Assembly: GCA_001970955.1 (NCBI GenBank)
Contig: MPUH01000543.1
Location: 1 to 46,915 of the forward strand
Source: Stentor coeruleus
Taxonomy: Eukaryota; Ciliophora; Heterotrichea; Heterotrichida; Stentoridae
Direction of reading: 5' to 3'
Length of the DNA stretch: 46,915 bases
Shown: piece after piece, positions 20,984 through 30,443 of the stretch
Layout: each line of letters starts with the position of its first letter
Position numbering within the stretch: the first letter of the stretch is position 1
Program-made: the position numbers and the translations under genes
The notes under the pieces: model-generated
The model's input: only the letters and a program-made list of their open reading frames with translations
Told to the model about the DNA's origin: nothing
Databases searched by the model: none

Positions 20984-22588
20984 TCAGTCGAAAAGCGACC
21001 AAATTTTCAAGTCCCTACTTGGAGAATTTATATCAAATCTGTGTTTAGTCTCTTCATTTATTGGGTTCAAACTCCCGATTTCGCATTTTTTCTTAACATT
21101 TTTCATTAAGCTTTTCAAATACCCTTTATGTGATATATTTTTATTACACTTAGATATCTCATCTTTGCTGAATGCAAAATTTTTAACACTCTGCACTTCA
21201 CTTAGTTTTGAAGGATGTAAAAAATTTCCCTCAAACTTTTGTTTGTGTATCCTATCAAATGATGGAGAAACCAGATTTGACATCAAATGTGATCTAGTTT
21301 TGTGTGCAAAATTCAAATCATCTTTATTCCTCATGCTATATAAGATATCATGAACTTTATTAGAGAGGCATATTTTTGGTGATACAATTTGCTTAAATTT
21401 TTCTATCTCAATCAAGGGTTCTAGTTTTGATGACCTTATGTAATCATTTTGATATTTACTTTGTAAAAAAGTCATAATATCAGGAAAACATTGGCATTTT
21501 TTGAATGTCTAAATATTTCTCACCTCAATTTTAACTTCATATACCACTGCAAAATTCGAATAACATCCGCACTTCCTCAACCTCTTCTCTTTTTCTTCAA
21601 TCAATTCCTCATATCCAAAAGTTTCATTTTTTCCTTTAATAACTTCCCTTTGATTAACTCTTTTTCTAAGTTTCTTCATATTCGATAATTTCAAAAACAC
21701 ATCTTTTGATTCCGAATATTTATTAACATCAACAAAATCTCCTTGACTTAAAATAAACTCTCCACATTTAACAAAATAAATAAACTCAACTTTATCATTT
21801 TCATCATAAACTTTTTGATCTTTTCTATAAGTAACTTCTAAAAAACTCAAAGCTAATTTCTGTAACCCAATATTATTAACTTTAGAAAACCCAGGTAAAG
21901 CTTTTAAAAACCCTACTTTTTCTTCTAAACTCTTAGCCCCATTTGTACATAAAATTCTATGAAAATCCTTTTTTGATATCACAGCTAAATAACATGTTTC
22001 TTTTGCTTCTATAGTTACTGGTTTAGGTTTACTATTTAATAAGGCTAAATCTTCAAAGTTTTCTTCAGAAATTGTGTTTGTTTGTTCGAAATCTTCAGAA
22101 ATATCGAAATTCGCTATGATTTCAAAGTCGATATTGCTGTGAAAATTTTTGGGCTTTCTAATAAAAACTTCAAGTTTTTCAGTTTCAAAGTTATTTTCAG
22201 TACCAAAATCGTCTCGAGAAGATGTTCTTGTTAGTTTGTAGTGTTGGCTTAGGTGTTTGTTTATGGTAAGTGCTTTCTTGTGTGACCTAGTTGGAAATAT
22301 AATATTAACTTTACCTTTGATTTTAATAAAAAACTTATCAGGGATTTCACCAAAATACATAATTCGATGATTTGGCTCATATATTTCAAGAGTCATAACT
22401 TTACAGCATTCCCAGTGTATACGATTGGAATTACGATCTTGACATACTTTCTTGAGAAATCTGCTATCTTTCGTATATTTCATGATTTCTGCAAGATCGT
22501 CTTGAGAGCGGTTTGCTGAAGGAATGCTGAATAAAGAATGCAAATATTTATTTGAGGATGGGTTTAGGTCTTCCATAAAGTTTTTCAA
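20984..22588 (-). CDS. Cyclic-nucleotide-binding-domain protein B, tandem paralogue, one 15-nt intron
   Basis: Exons 22588-21524 and 21508-20984 give 529 aa; Met5 (MEDLNPSS, 22576) aligns with the start of paralogue A and is the likelier start. It aligns with A along its length (WECC+VMTLE+YE, ISKKDFHRIL, YRKDQKVYDENDKVEFIYFVK, GYEELIE). The intron GTGAGAAATATTTAG carries an in-frame TAG; splicing joins ...KIE to TFKKCQ, matching A's ...KFETLKRF, while A has no intron there. The first cassette has decayed from FGELALINNKPRTATV to FEDLALLNSKPKPVTI, losing the Gly, shifting the acidic residue and replacing the Arg with Lys. Nucleotide binding is therefore doubtful. It may be a constitutive or dominant-negative partner of A. 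Confidence 0.87.
21509..21523 (-). other. 15-nt spliceosomal intron in CNBD protein B
   Basis: On the minus strand GTGAGAAATATTTAG. Retention introduces an in-frame TAG; removal restores alignment with the neighbouring paralogue. Confidence 0.9.
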
Positions 22589-23798
22589 TATAAAATGGAA
22601 AAATCAGAATTAAATAGTATAATAAAGATTTTACTACTATTGTTTTTATGCTTTTTTTGGTTTTTATTATGTATTTTAAATAGAATTAAAAGATCAGGAT
22701 AGACTTTTCAATTGAAGGAAAATAAGATATTAAATTTTAGTTTTAAGAGTTTTATGTCGTCATTAAAAGCAAATAAATATATCTTGCGATGGTTAGTAAT
22801 ATACGCATAGAAGAAGTTTGAAACTGTCTTTTTTATTATAGATTTGCTTGATTTATTAGCGATAATATATAAATGGCAAATATGCTTTATTTACTAAGTT
22901 TTATATCAATTACTATATAATATATAATTTTCATTATCAGGATTAAGTCCTTAATAAAGTTAAAGTAGTTAGGTTGGCGGATTGTAACCTCGTCCGTCCA
23001 GGTTTGAGAGTCCTGCAACCTCTTTTTTCAGCTGATTCGGGATGGTGTACCATTCGTTGTCTTTAATAATTTACTTGTTGACTTTTCCCAGTAATTCTTT
23101 AGAGTTTCTTTTTTTTGAGAGTGAGTATAACTGAGGCAAGCCTTGCGTTTATTTTGTTTTTCCTTATGAAGCCTAGCTTTTTAAGGGATGTCTTTTAATA
23201 AAGAGTGTGATTTTTTATAATAAGTATTAAATATATGATTATTTCAAGCTGAGTTTATATATTCTATCAAAATCATATTATAATTTTAAAACTAAAAATA
23301 ATAAATTCTATATCTCATTGGAAAAAATTTGGCTTTCGATAAGAAGGTATGATTTGTGTAGAAAGTTTCACTGGGTTATTGATTAGGGTATTAAAATGGT
23401 ATTTATAGGAAATTATATATTAATATTATGAGTAACCTGAAGAGTAAGCCAAAAATATAATTATTGCTAAACTTAAAGAGCAATTTGAAGCTAAGAAAGC
23501 AATATTGAAGAGCTTAGAGAGATATAGAGAAATAAAGAGGCCTGGACAATAAGCTATAGAGTTATAAATTGTGTATAATCAGCTGGAAATGAAGTTATGA
23601 ATACTTAACCTTGCATATCAATCACGCTTTGCCAAATTCAACTATATAAAAGCAAAGCGATTATAAAATGTTTTCTCTTTCAAACGAAACAATAAAAAAA
23701 GTAATTGCTTTGATTATCTAAATATGAAATTTATTCAATTTTCCCATATTAAGTAAACCACACTCATATTATCACATGAATATATTCTTATCCTAAAT
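22589..23798. other. Intergenic region with RNA candidate and gene remnants
   Basis: About 1.2 kb. It contains the structured RNA candidate at 22971-23028. Around 23290-23552 are short coding-like stretches in different frames (for example a run reading AKLKEQFEAKKAILKSLERY, ending at a TAA near 23552) and a GT...AG 15-mer, GTATGATTTGTGTAG. Stops and frame changes suggest a decayed gene. Nothing else was recognised. Confidence 0.4.
22971..23028 (+). ncRNA. Compact three-way-junction RNA with Pol III-like T6 terminator
   Basis: A GC-rich island in otherwise about 20% GC DNA. Outer stem AGGTTG (22971-22976) pairs with CAACCT (23016-23021). Arm 1 is GCGGA (22977-22981) with TCCGT (22993-22997), one wobble, loop 11 nt. 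Arm 2 is CAGG (22999-23002) with CCTG (23012-23015), loop 9 nt, directly stacked on the 3' strand of the outer stem as a T-arm is in tRNA. One C, then TTTTTT, follow. GGTTTGAGAGTCC resembles a B box, and TTGTAACC resembles the U-turn motif of SRP Alu domains. It is too short for a normal tRNA (51 nt, no anticodon arm). The RNA could extend further to about 23116. Identity unknown. Confidence 0.4.
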
Positions 23799-24689
23799 TT
23801 AATTATTTTTTTTCCTAACAGTCTTATTCTTCATGCTATCTGTGCCAAGCAGATAGTCCAAAACCACAAACTGTGACGAATAATTCCCAGTATTACTAGT
23901 ATGATGAAAGTCATGATATGCTGCACTAGCTAAATATCATTTACTGGCAAAAGGAAATACTGAATAAGCATTCCAAGGAAAATCATACCCAGAATGCTGA
24001 TCAATAGTATCACCAACACGATATGAAATCCATATCATAAAAGTTACAATGTGCATTTTGCTGCCTAAAAATATAGGACCTGTCCCAGCAGCCATAAAAT
24101 TAACAAAAATAAACTCAATAGGATGAGCATATTCAGCTGAATATCCAATTGAAGCTGTATACTCATGATGCTTTTTATGTATTTTATATAGCATTGGTGT
24201 ATGAAAAAGTCTATGAGCGAAATAAGACCAGATCTCTTCGGTGATCATACAAAAAACTATTTGCCAAAAAATTTCTAAATACTCAGGAGCTTCATTATCT
24301 TGTCTTACTTGAATTATACCAATTAATGTAATAAAATACTCTACAACTGGGATGATTATAATGAAATTCCAAGTTAAAGTTTGCATAGCTTTTTTGAATA
24401 GATGACGAGGCCACTTGCTATCTAGTCTGTATTTTTCTAAGAATGGTAATGAGAGTTCAGTTATGAGGTATAAGAGTAGGGAGTGGGTTAAAAAAGATAT
24501 GTGATGGGTTAATACTAGACCTATTACAGATATATGGGTATAAGAGAAATGTGATTTTAGCCAGAGGAAAGCAAAATGCGTTGGGACTGGAAGGAGGAAA
24601 ATGTATAGGCTGAAGAATAAGACCCCAGGGATTAGCCAGAAGTTCCTGAATTTTAGTCTTTCGATCTCGTAATCGATAAGTCCTAACAT
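23799..24689 (-). CDS. MSMO1: C-4 sterol methyl oxidase (fatty acid hydroxylase superfamily), one 15-nt intron
   Basis: Exons 24689-23945 and 23929-23799 give 291 aa, the usual size for ERG25/MSMO1. Membrane segments lie about 20-75 and 105-125. Di-iron histidine boxes: H159RLFH163, H171KKHH175, then H232SGYDFPWN and, after splicing, H254DFHH258. AEYAHPIEF and GNYSSQFVVLDYLLGTDS also match the sterol oxidase subfamily rather than generic fatty acid hydroxylases. The enzyme removes C-4 methyl groups from sterol precursors in the ER using O2 and cytochrome b5. Unspliced, the protein stops before the essential last His box; intron GTAAATGATATTTAG restores it. The C-terminal basic end (RKKNN) could aid ER retention. 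The 5' end is duplicated around n24762. It could act on dietary or tetrahymanol-like substrates. Confidence 0.92.
23930..23944 (-). other. 15-nt spliceosomal intron in sterol methyl oxidase
   Basis: On the minus strand GTAAATGATATTTAG, with an in-frame TGA. Splicing joins GCC A to CT AGT and yields the conserved HDFHH box of the family downstream. Confidence 0.95.
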
Positions 24690-24826
24690 TTTTTGTAAGC
24701 ATTTGTTTCAACTATTTTTAAAATGACATGGCCACGGTTAAAACAATAATGAAATTATCACNCTAACATTTTTTGTAAGCATTTGTTTCAACTATTTTTA
24801 AAATGACATGGCCACGGTTAAAACAA
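24683..24826. repeat. Contig-join duplication around n24762 (2 x 64 bp)
   Basis: 24683-24746 equals 24763-24826. It duplicates the start codon and 5' leader of the sterol oxidase gene. The 15 bases just before the n (24747-24761) match nothing in the second copy and may be a contig-end error or real sequence. Confidence 0.85.
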
Positions 24827-25157
24827 AACTATTCAATCCTTAATCTAACTTTCTTCATATTTCCATACCCAATAATTTTATAAAACTAACTTCTCGAATT
24901 TCAGCAATTTTCCCTAACCTACCATCCCAAAATTCTTCATCAATTCAGTATCTTCTCCCAAAATCTAATTTTTTTCAGGTAATTCTATAAATATTCATCC
25001 TAAACAATTTAAAATTAGAAAATTATAACCCCAATCCAAAATTTTATCTACAATTTTTGACCCCAAAAATACGAAATATACTAAAGTCTATTAAAGAAAC
25101 CTTAATATTTAAATTAATTCGGTATTTTTTTAATAATAATTTCACGAGTTGAGGAGT

Positions 25158-25284
25158 ATGGCAAAGAAACAGCAAATTGAGAAAGAAGAGAGAAAAAAAG
25201 TTTTGTATCGAAATATGGCTAGAGATTTAGTGTATGCTCCCACTTAGAAATTATCTGATAAGAATAGTTAGAAATAATAAGTGA
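25158..25284 (+). CDS. Possible 36-37-aa basic protein with a 16-nt intron
   Basis: ATG at 25158 opens a Lys/Glu-rich frame (MAKKQQIEKEERKK...). It stops after 29 codons unless the 16-mer GTATGCTCCCACTTAG is removed, which would give a tail ending RIVRNNK and TGA at 25282. Sixteen-nt introns are known alongside 15-nt ones in Stentor. No homology was recognised, and chance is quite possible. Confidence 0.22.
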
Positions 25285-25410
25285 AGGGCTTTTCTAAAAT
25301 TTATAGATTCTGATATCTTTTAAGTTGTTAAGGTTTTAAAAAAATACATATTAGTTAGCATTCTATTATAATCATCAAATTCTTAAATTCTATTATTATA
25401 CATTATTAAT

Positions 25411-25838
25411 ATGATGAAGAACACCTCCACGTTCTCTAACTCAAAGAACATTAGCATTCTAAATTACCAGTCCTCCCATAGCAAAAGTTCCTATAAACTC
25501 AACGCTAATAAATCTTCTAAATCTCCAATTTCTGAATTTTAAAAGCGCTTATCTACAGGAATCCGTACCCCAGACTATAGCTTATCTTTAAACCCTAAAC
25601 TCTGGAAACCCAATACTTCAATGGAAGAAGAAAACCCCGGCCTTTATCTTAAGAAAAAATATAACTCATCATTATTATCTGATGGCCAACAAAGGCTTAT
25701 AGATCTTGCATCTAATTCAAAACTTCTAGTTAAAAAAGATATACCCAAGTAGCTGAAACGAATAATAAAATATTATTGCAAATTGATTCGATAATTCAAA
25801 AATATCATGAAAATATTAAGCTGAAACTCAAAGCTTAA
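25411..25838 (+). pseudogene. Decayed unrecognised coding sequence
   Basis: ATGATGAAG at 25411 opens a frame with coding-like, Ser/Asn/Lys-rich content for 43 codons (MMKNTSTFSNSKNIS...), then an in-frame TAA at 25540-25542. The same frame continues for 69 codons (KRLSTGIRTPDYSLSL..., ending KKDIPK) to a TAG at 25750. One base earlier in phase, reading resumes as VAETNNKILLQIDSII..., a helical segment ending at TAA 25836-25838. One nonsense and one single-base frameshift in an otherwise protein-like stretch suggest a recent pseudogene of about 140 codons. No GT...AG 15/16-mer repairs it. Sequencing error is an alternative. Confidence 0.5.
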
Positions 25839-26018
25839 GGTAATAATAGTTTTATTTTATAATAATTAAATTGATAGATTTTAAATGTTAATTACCTTGA
25901 TGGTTCAGGTGAAGTTGAGTTTTTAAAGATATAAAAAGTTATTATAAACTTTTAAGATCATATAAATACCTGATATTATTATATTTTACTATATTTCTAA
26001 TAACCTGATTTGTTAATT

Positions 26019-27491
26019 TTATAAGAAACTATAGTATTTTTCAAGTATTTCATCACTTTTCCTATAAATTTCTGAGTTTTTATGCTTTTGTAAGCTGTTA
26101 AGTGCATTTATGCAATCCTCTGCAAGTAAAGTCGATTTATCAGCCACTCTTGCCACCTTATCATAAGCCCTAAGCAAATTCATTATCGCATCATTGCTTT
26201 TAGCAAACCCAAATCCATTAGCGATTTTCTTCAAAAAATGCTTCATAGCCAATTCCTCAATAGCTTCTCTTGTACTTTGCATCGTATAATTCATCACATA
26301 ATACGCAGCTTCAGACTGAATCTTTTCATTCTGACATATAATTCCATCTAGCGATAAATCAAAAATTGTGTGTTTTTCTAAAGCACTAAGTTGGGTTAAG
26401 CCTCCAGCAGCAATATTGCTCAGGCTATAAAATACTAAAAATATCTCATCCTCATTTGGCTTGGATCTTAGAACTTCTTCAAGTAAATTTAAATATCCAA
26501 GATCAATCAAAACCTGTATATGTACATTTTTCCCACTACAAACATTAGTGCATAATTTTAAAATATGATAATGTAATGGCTTTATATACCAAACTTCTAT
26601 AGATCTATACAAAAATTGCGAATGTATAACAAAATCAATTTTTTCATTATCTTTTCTTATAAGTATAGTCATAGATTCTATTATAAGCCTTCTAATTTCA
26701 AGAGAATCATATTCTAAAATTTCAAAAGCAAGCTTGGTAAAAGTGTCTAAATGATTATCTTCTAATAAATAATCGTAGTGGGCTGCATTTTTCAATGACC
26801 AGGCTATAATTCCTAAAGTTTTTGGGATTTTGCTTTGGATAACACATTTCAATGTAATCAAGAAGAAATTTTTATCCACAATTGATTGAAAAATATCTGG
26901 ACTTTCAGCTATAAAGTTTCCTAGTATCCAAAACAATACTTCATAAAGCTCTGAGTTTTGAGTTTCTAGTTCTTTGAATATAGATGATATTATATCAAAT
27001 TCAAAAAGTCGTTCACAGCAATGACTTGGACCTGAAGCTATATTGCATATAATCCAATATGCAGTATTTTTTAATTCAAAGTTATCATTAGCATTGATAT
27101 GAGGGATTGCAATTTCTATAAGCCCAAGCTTTATATACTCTTCAATTGAAACTGGACTCTTTGATATTTGCATGTTTATTTTTTGAAGAGTTACTATGTA
27201 ATCTGAAATATTTTCAGAGTTGTGTAGAGCTTGGATTAATGTAAATGGGTCAAGGTTGAGACTTTTAAATAATTCTGGTTCTGGAATATCCATAATTGTG
27301 TCTGATAAGGTGAGGGTTGTAATGAGGATGCTTGGAGCTCGACGTTTTTGGAGAAGCTCTTTTCGCTTGGATTTTCTTAGTTCAACTGCAAATTTGTGCC
27401 TGTCTTGGGAAATCTTTTCGACGTTTAGCTTTTGAAAATCATTTTTCCTTTCGACAACCCTATCCATTTTCTGATATTTACATATAGGCAA
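26019..27491 (-). CDS. Importin alpha (karyopherin alpha)-like protein
   Basis: 490 aa. The N-terminus has a basic importin-beta-binding-like segment (KFAVELRKSKRKELLQKRRA, residues about 33-52). From about 85 to 460 it is an armadillo superhelix. Repeats retain the W-xxx-N pattern used to bind nuclear localisation signals: AYWIICNIASG, VLFWILGNFIAES, IAWSLKNAAH. In later repeats the Trp is lost (VFYSLSNIAAGG, AAYYVMNYTM), as in the family's minor-site region. The protein carries NLS cargo into nuclei together with importin beta. It is more diverged than housekeeping importin alphas, so it may be a paralogue; ciliates use separate importin alphas for macro- and micronuclei. Length and order are complete. 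Confidence 0.88.
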   Translation of the reverse strand: MPICKYQKMDRVVERKNDFQKLNVEKISQDRHKFAVELRKSKRKELLQKRRAPSILITTLTLSDTIMDIPEPELFKSLNLDPFTLIQALHNSENISDYIVTLQKINMQISKSPVSIEEYIKLGLIEIAIPHINANDNFELKNTAYWIICNIASGPSHCCERLFEFDIISSIFKELETQNSELYEVLFWILGNFIAESPDIFQSIVDKNFFLITLKCVIQSKIPKTLGIIAWSLKNAAHYDYLLEDNHLDTFTKLAFEILEYDSLEIRRLIIESMTILIRKDNEKIDFVIHSQFLYRSIEVWYIKPLHYHILKLCTNVCSGKNVHIQVLIDLGYLNLLEEVLRSKPNEDEIFLVFYSLSNIAAGGLTQLSALEKHTIFDLSLDGIICQNEKIQSEAAYYVMNYTMQSTREAIEELAMKHFLKKIANGFGFAKSNDAIMNLLRAYDKVARVADKSTLLAEDCINALNSLQKHKNSEIYRKSDEILEKYYSFL

Positions 27492-27992
27492 TTAAATAGT
27501 ATTTATGGAATTGTTTTAAAGATTTAGTGATTGGGACTTAAGACAAGTGTTTATTTAAGAGGGTGTAATTTATAAATAGTTTTTGATTGTTTAGTTCAGA
27601 TAAAAAAATATGCTTAATTATTTGTGTTTAAATAAATTTGAGATTTAGTTATGGTTATTTATTAAACGTATTAAGCACTAAATAATACTTACTATATCTT
27701 AATTGTGAAAATTTATTTAATTATTATATACTTCAATGTGAGTAAATCTAATAGCTAAAGATCCCCTGAATTTAGAAACAAAAACTGTTAGATTTAAACT
27801 AAAAATCAAATAATAAATTATACTAATATATAACTGTAAATGAGAAGAAAGCATTTTCTAATAATTATTAAGTTTTATTCAATTTAGTGATAAGGAAAGG
27901 CTATTTATAATACAAAATCTAGCTTTGTAAATCTCAAATACTACACAAAGCAACTATATTGAAAATTTTTTCTCTCCAAATATTTTTCCTAA
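27492..27992. other. Intergenic region, divergent
   Basis: About 500 bp upstream of both the importin gene (-) and the Cys-rich open frame (+). AT-rich; no gene, RNA or repeat was recognised. Confidence 0.5.
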
Positions 27993-28193
27993 CTTCTCTT
28001 TCATCATAGAGACATATATAAATCAAAGGACTGCAAAAGCATTAACTGTTCCCACCCATATTGTTCCTTCAATCACATAGAAAATAGTTGCACTTCTTAC
28101 CAGGAAATAAAGAAAGCAGACGAAAAGGGAAAAAAAAATAGCGAAAACTCAGAATTTGAGTTAAGAAAAGAAGCTAGTGAAAGCACAGAAACT

Positions 28194-28403
28194 ATGGAAA
28201 CCAAACAAAGCTTTGAAGATAAGCAAGCTGATGAGGCAAACGGAGATTTCAAAGAAGAAATTTCAAATAGTTTTCTCTGTAAAAATTGTAAAGAGGAAGA
28301 AATTGAATGGGTTTTTGAATGTGGTGGGGCGACATTCACTAAATGCCTAGCCGAAGATTGCTTCAAATGCAAAAAGGTTCACATACACAAACTAGGCTCT
28401 TAG
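28194..28403 (+). CDS. Cys/His-rich zinc-finger protein, probably 5'-truncated or decayed
   Basis: From the first available ATG this gives 69 aa ending in a zinc-binding-like module: CKNC, FECGG, KCLAEDCFKCKK, HIHK (C-x2-C ... C-x2-C ... H-x-H, B-box-like). The same frame is open without any ATG back to the TAA at 27990-27992. There it encodes a perfect C-x4-C-x4-C-x3-H CCCH finger (Cys codons 28032, 28047, 28062; His 28074) and a Lys/Glu linker. That looks like real coding sequence, so the METK start probably truncates the protein. No 15/16-nt intron can supply an upstream ATG, because the 27990-28040 stretch has no GT donor. A gene that lost its 5' end, or an unseen error, are the best readings. 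Confidence 0.5.
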   Translation: METKQSFEDKQADEANGDFKEEISNSFLCKNCKEEEIEWVFECGGATFTKCLAEDCFKCKKVHIHKLGS

Positions 28404-28439
28404 ATCTAATTTAGCCATTGAACAATAACTAGCTAATAT

Positions 28440-29225
28440 ATGGAAGAAGGCTCAGGAAAGTCCCAAGACTTTGTAGTGTTAATCAAAGATATCTTTTCAA
28501 GAATTTCTTCATTATCACAGCATGCTCAGGAGTTAAACTCAGACAAGAACTCTTATATGGACCTTAAACTAAACCTTCTTTTAGACTATTTCGTGCTTTT
28601 TACTAATAAACTTACAAAAGATGCATCAGGAGATAACAGAGATGAATTGACAAAAAGCTTAATAAAACATAAATGCTTTATAGAAAGACTCAAACCTTTA
28701 GATCATAAGCTTCAGTATCAGCTTGACAAAATCGCCCAAGGCAATGTTGATGAGGATTTTAAACTGAAACCTAATCCAAATAGTATGGACACACAACTGA
28801 CTGTTAATGAAAAACCTGGGATTTATAAAGCCCCTAAGCTTCAAGCAGCGATATTTACAGATAAGACAAAGAAAAGTGAAAGGGATGAGGAAAGATTGAA
28901 GAAAAAACTTGCCCGTTCTTCGTTGGTTAAAAGTTTGAAGGATGAACTAGATGATAATCCAATGGAAATTAAAAGTGGGAGGAATAAAAGGTTGAAGGAA
29001 ATTGAGGATATGCAGAAGAGGTTTGAAGAAGAAAATTTTGTTAGAGTTCAGTTGAGTAAGAAAGATAAGAAAATTAGAAGAAAGCTGGAGAGGCAGGATG
29101 ATAATGAGGATGAAATGGAAGATGTGGGAGCTTTGATGAAACTTATGAAGAGTGATAAGAAGAAATTGGACCAAAGTTTGAATTATAAGAGGAAAAAGAT
29201 GAAGTTTAGAGAGGAAGATGAATAG
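28440..29225 (+). CDS. NGDN: Neuroguidin / Lcp5 (Sas10-Utp3-C1D family), SSU processome
   Basis: 261 aa. Residues 8-105 are the Sas10/Utp3/C1D helical domain, with DLKLNLLLDYFVLFTNKL and the signature ERLKPLDHKLQYQLDKI. The middle has GIYKAPKLQAAIF, the 'GVYRPP+L' block of neuroguidin. The C-terminal part has EEENFVRVQLSKKDKKIRRK, the conserved 'EExNFxRxxxSKK-KK' block, and a basic tail. In yeast and animals this nucleolar protein belongs to the U3-containing small-subunit processome needed for 18S rRNA processing. The gene is complete, 36 nt downstream of the Cys-rich frame. It ends in TAG. Confidence 0.9.
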   Translation: MEEGSGKSQDFVVLIKDIFSRISSLSQHAQELNSDKNSYMDLKLNLLLDYFVLFTNKLTKDASGDNRDELTKSLIKHKCFIERLKPLDHKLQYQLDKIAQGNVDEDFKLKPNPNSMDTQLTVNEKPGIYKAPKLQAAIFTDKTKKSERDEERLKKKLARSSLVKSLKDELDDNPMEIKSGRNKRLKEIEDMQKRFEEENFVRVQLSKKDKKIRRKLERQDDNEDEMEDVGALMKLMKSDKKKLDQSLNYKRKKMKFREEDE

Positions 29226-29465
29226 ATTAAGATTATTTTATGCTGTAGGTTTTTAGTTAGAATTTTGCTGCTATTAAAAATTGAAATTATATTTCGTTAG
29301 AATATAAACTTGTGTTGAAGAATTGATAAAAAATAAACTACTAAGAATAATCAATTACCAAGAAGAACCAAATAATTTCAAACTGTAATTGAGAATATAG
29401 AGAGTGGACTGCAGAATTTGAAACACATATTTTTATAAAATTAAAATTATATTATTCAAAATCAA

Positions 29466-30443
29466 TCACATGCCATCGATAGTCAAACGTTTTCTTAAAG
29501 ATCTAAAATGTTCATGGATCATTGTATCCATTTTAAACTTTTGTTTAATGTTCACTGGCCCACCAATTAGCTCATCTTCTATAGGAATACTGTTTGATTT
29601 TTCTTCAATAATGCTTTGCAGTCTATCGATCTTCACCCTTAGGATATGCCTTTTTTTCTCGTTGATAATCTCAGAAGCTGGTGGCCAGAGTTTTCGCATT
29701 TCTGTAATTATGTATTTGTTGACTGAACTTGAAATTGATGATTTTTCTTGTTTGCGCTCAGTAGCTAACCCTGATTTCGGAGAAGTTTTTGATGAAACTG
29801 CTTGCCTTGGTGACGATATTAAAGGTAAAGACAAATTTTTATATGAGCCAGATTCATGTAAATTTGCAAATTTACATTCAGAAACTCCCTTCTTTTTTTT
29901 GTCCTTAAATACTATAATCGATTGATTGGACTCACCGAATTTCCGCTTGTTTAAGCTAAGAAATGAAGCAGCCTCACCGTTTAAAACATCGTCATTCGAC
30001 AGAAACTCTTTGCCAAGATCATCTTTAATACTATGATCAATTATGGATTTTAACTTCTGGATTTTTGCTGAAGATTTGCATTTGTGATTTTTGACATTTT
30101 CTTTGATTTTTTCTTTGCGTTGCAGATAATTAGAGCTTTTATGGAAGATCTTATCGTACTTACTCAAAGATGGGGGTTCAAGGGTTTCTTGGATGTCTTT
30201 AAGAAGGGCTTCTTTAGTTTTTGATAAGTGAGATTGCATTTCATTACATTTATCCATAAGTTCGTTCATGGAGTTGGTATCAGGCTTGAAGGGTTTTAAT
30301 TGATCTATTGGCTGTTTCTTTGTTAAGTCAAGAGAACTTGGAATTCTGCATTGTGGTGATAAACTTTGTGGGATGCATAGTTTTTTAAGCCCTTTAAAAT
30401 TGGTACTTGAACTTTTCTCTGCATAGACTTGGCGAATTGACAT
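29466..30443 (-). CDS. Unrecognised Lys/Ser-rich protein
   Basis: 325 aa with no family I can name. Composition is Lys/Ser-rich and largely disordered. Two regions look structured: residues about 55-140 (NELMDKCNEMQSHLSKTKEA..., helical, possibly coiled coil) and the C-terminal 80 residues (KYIITEMRKLWPPASEIINEKKRHILRVKIDRLQSIIEE), a conserved-looking helical block ending HEHFRSLRKRL. The middle has SPRQ and SPKSG sites and basic clusters (KDKKKKGV) that could be a nuclear localisation signal. It converges with neuroguidin (240 bp between stops). Coding is secure from its length and GC contrast. Confidence 0.72.
   Translation of the reverse strand: MSIRQVYAEKSSSTNFKGLKKLCIPQSLSPQCRIPSSLDLTKKQPIDQLKPFKPDTNSMNELMDKCNEMQSHLSKTKEALLKDIQETLEPPSLSKYDKIFHKSSNYLQRKEKIKENVKNHKCKSSAKIQKLKSIIDHSIKDDLGKEFLSNDDVLNGEAASFLSLNKRKFGESNQSIIVFKDKKKKGVSECKFANLHESGSYKNLSLPLISSPRQAVSSKTSPKSGLATERKQEKSSISSSVNKYIITEMRKLWPPASEIINEKKRHILRVKIDRLQSIIEEKSNSIPIEDELIGGPVNIKQKFKMDTMIHEHFRSLRKRLTIDGM

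Larger units (their letters stand above)
24827..26018. other. Intergenic region with a decayed gene
   Basis: About 1.2 kb between the oxidase 5' end and the importin stop. It contains a doubtful tiny gene (25158-25284) and a broken coding sequence (25411-25838), listed separately. The rest is AT-rich with no recognised signal. Confidence 0.5.

Noticed and set aside
22971-23021. Ordinary tRNA gene
   Set aside because: It has an acceptor-like stem and T-like arm but only 51 nt, with no anticodon arm.
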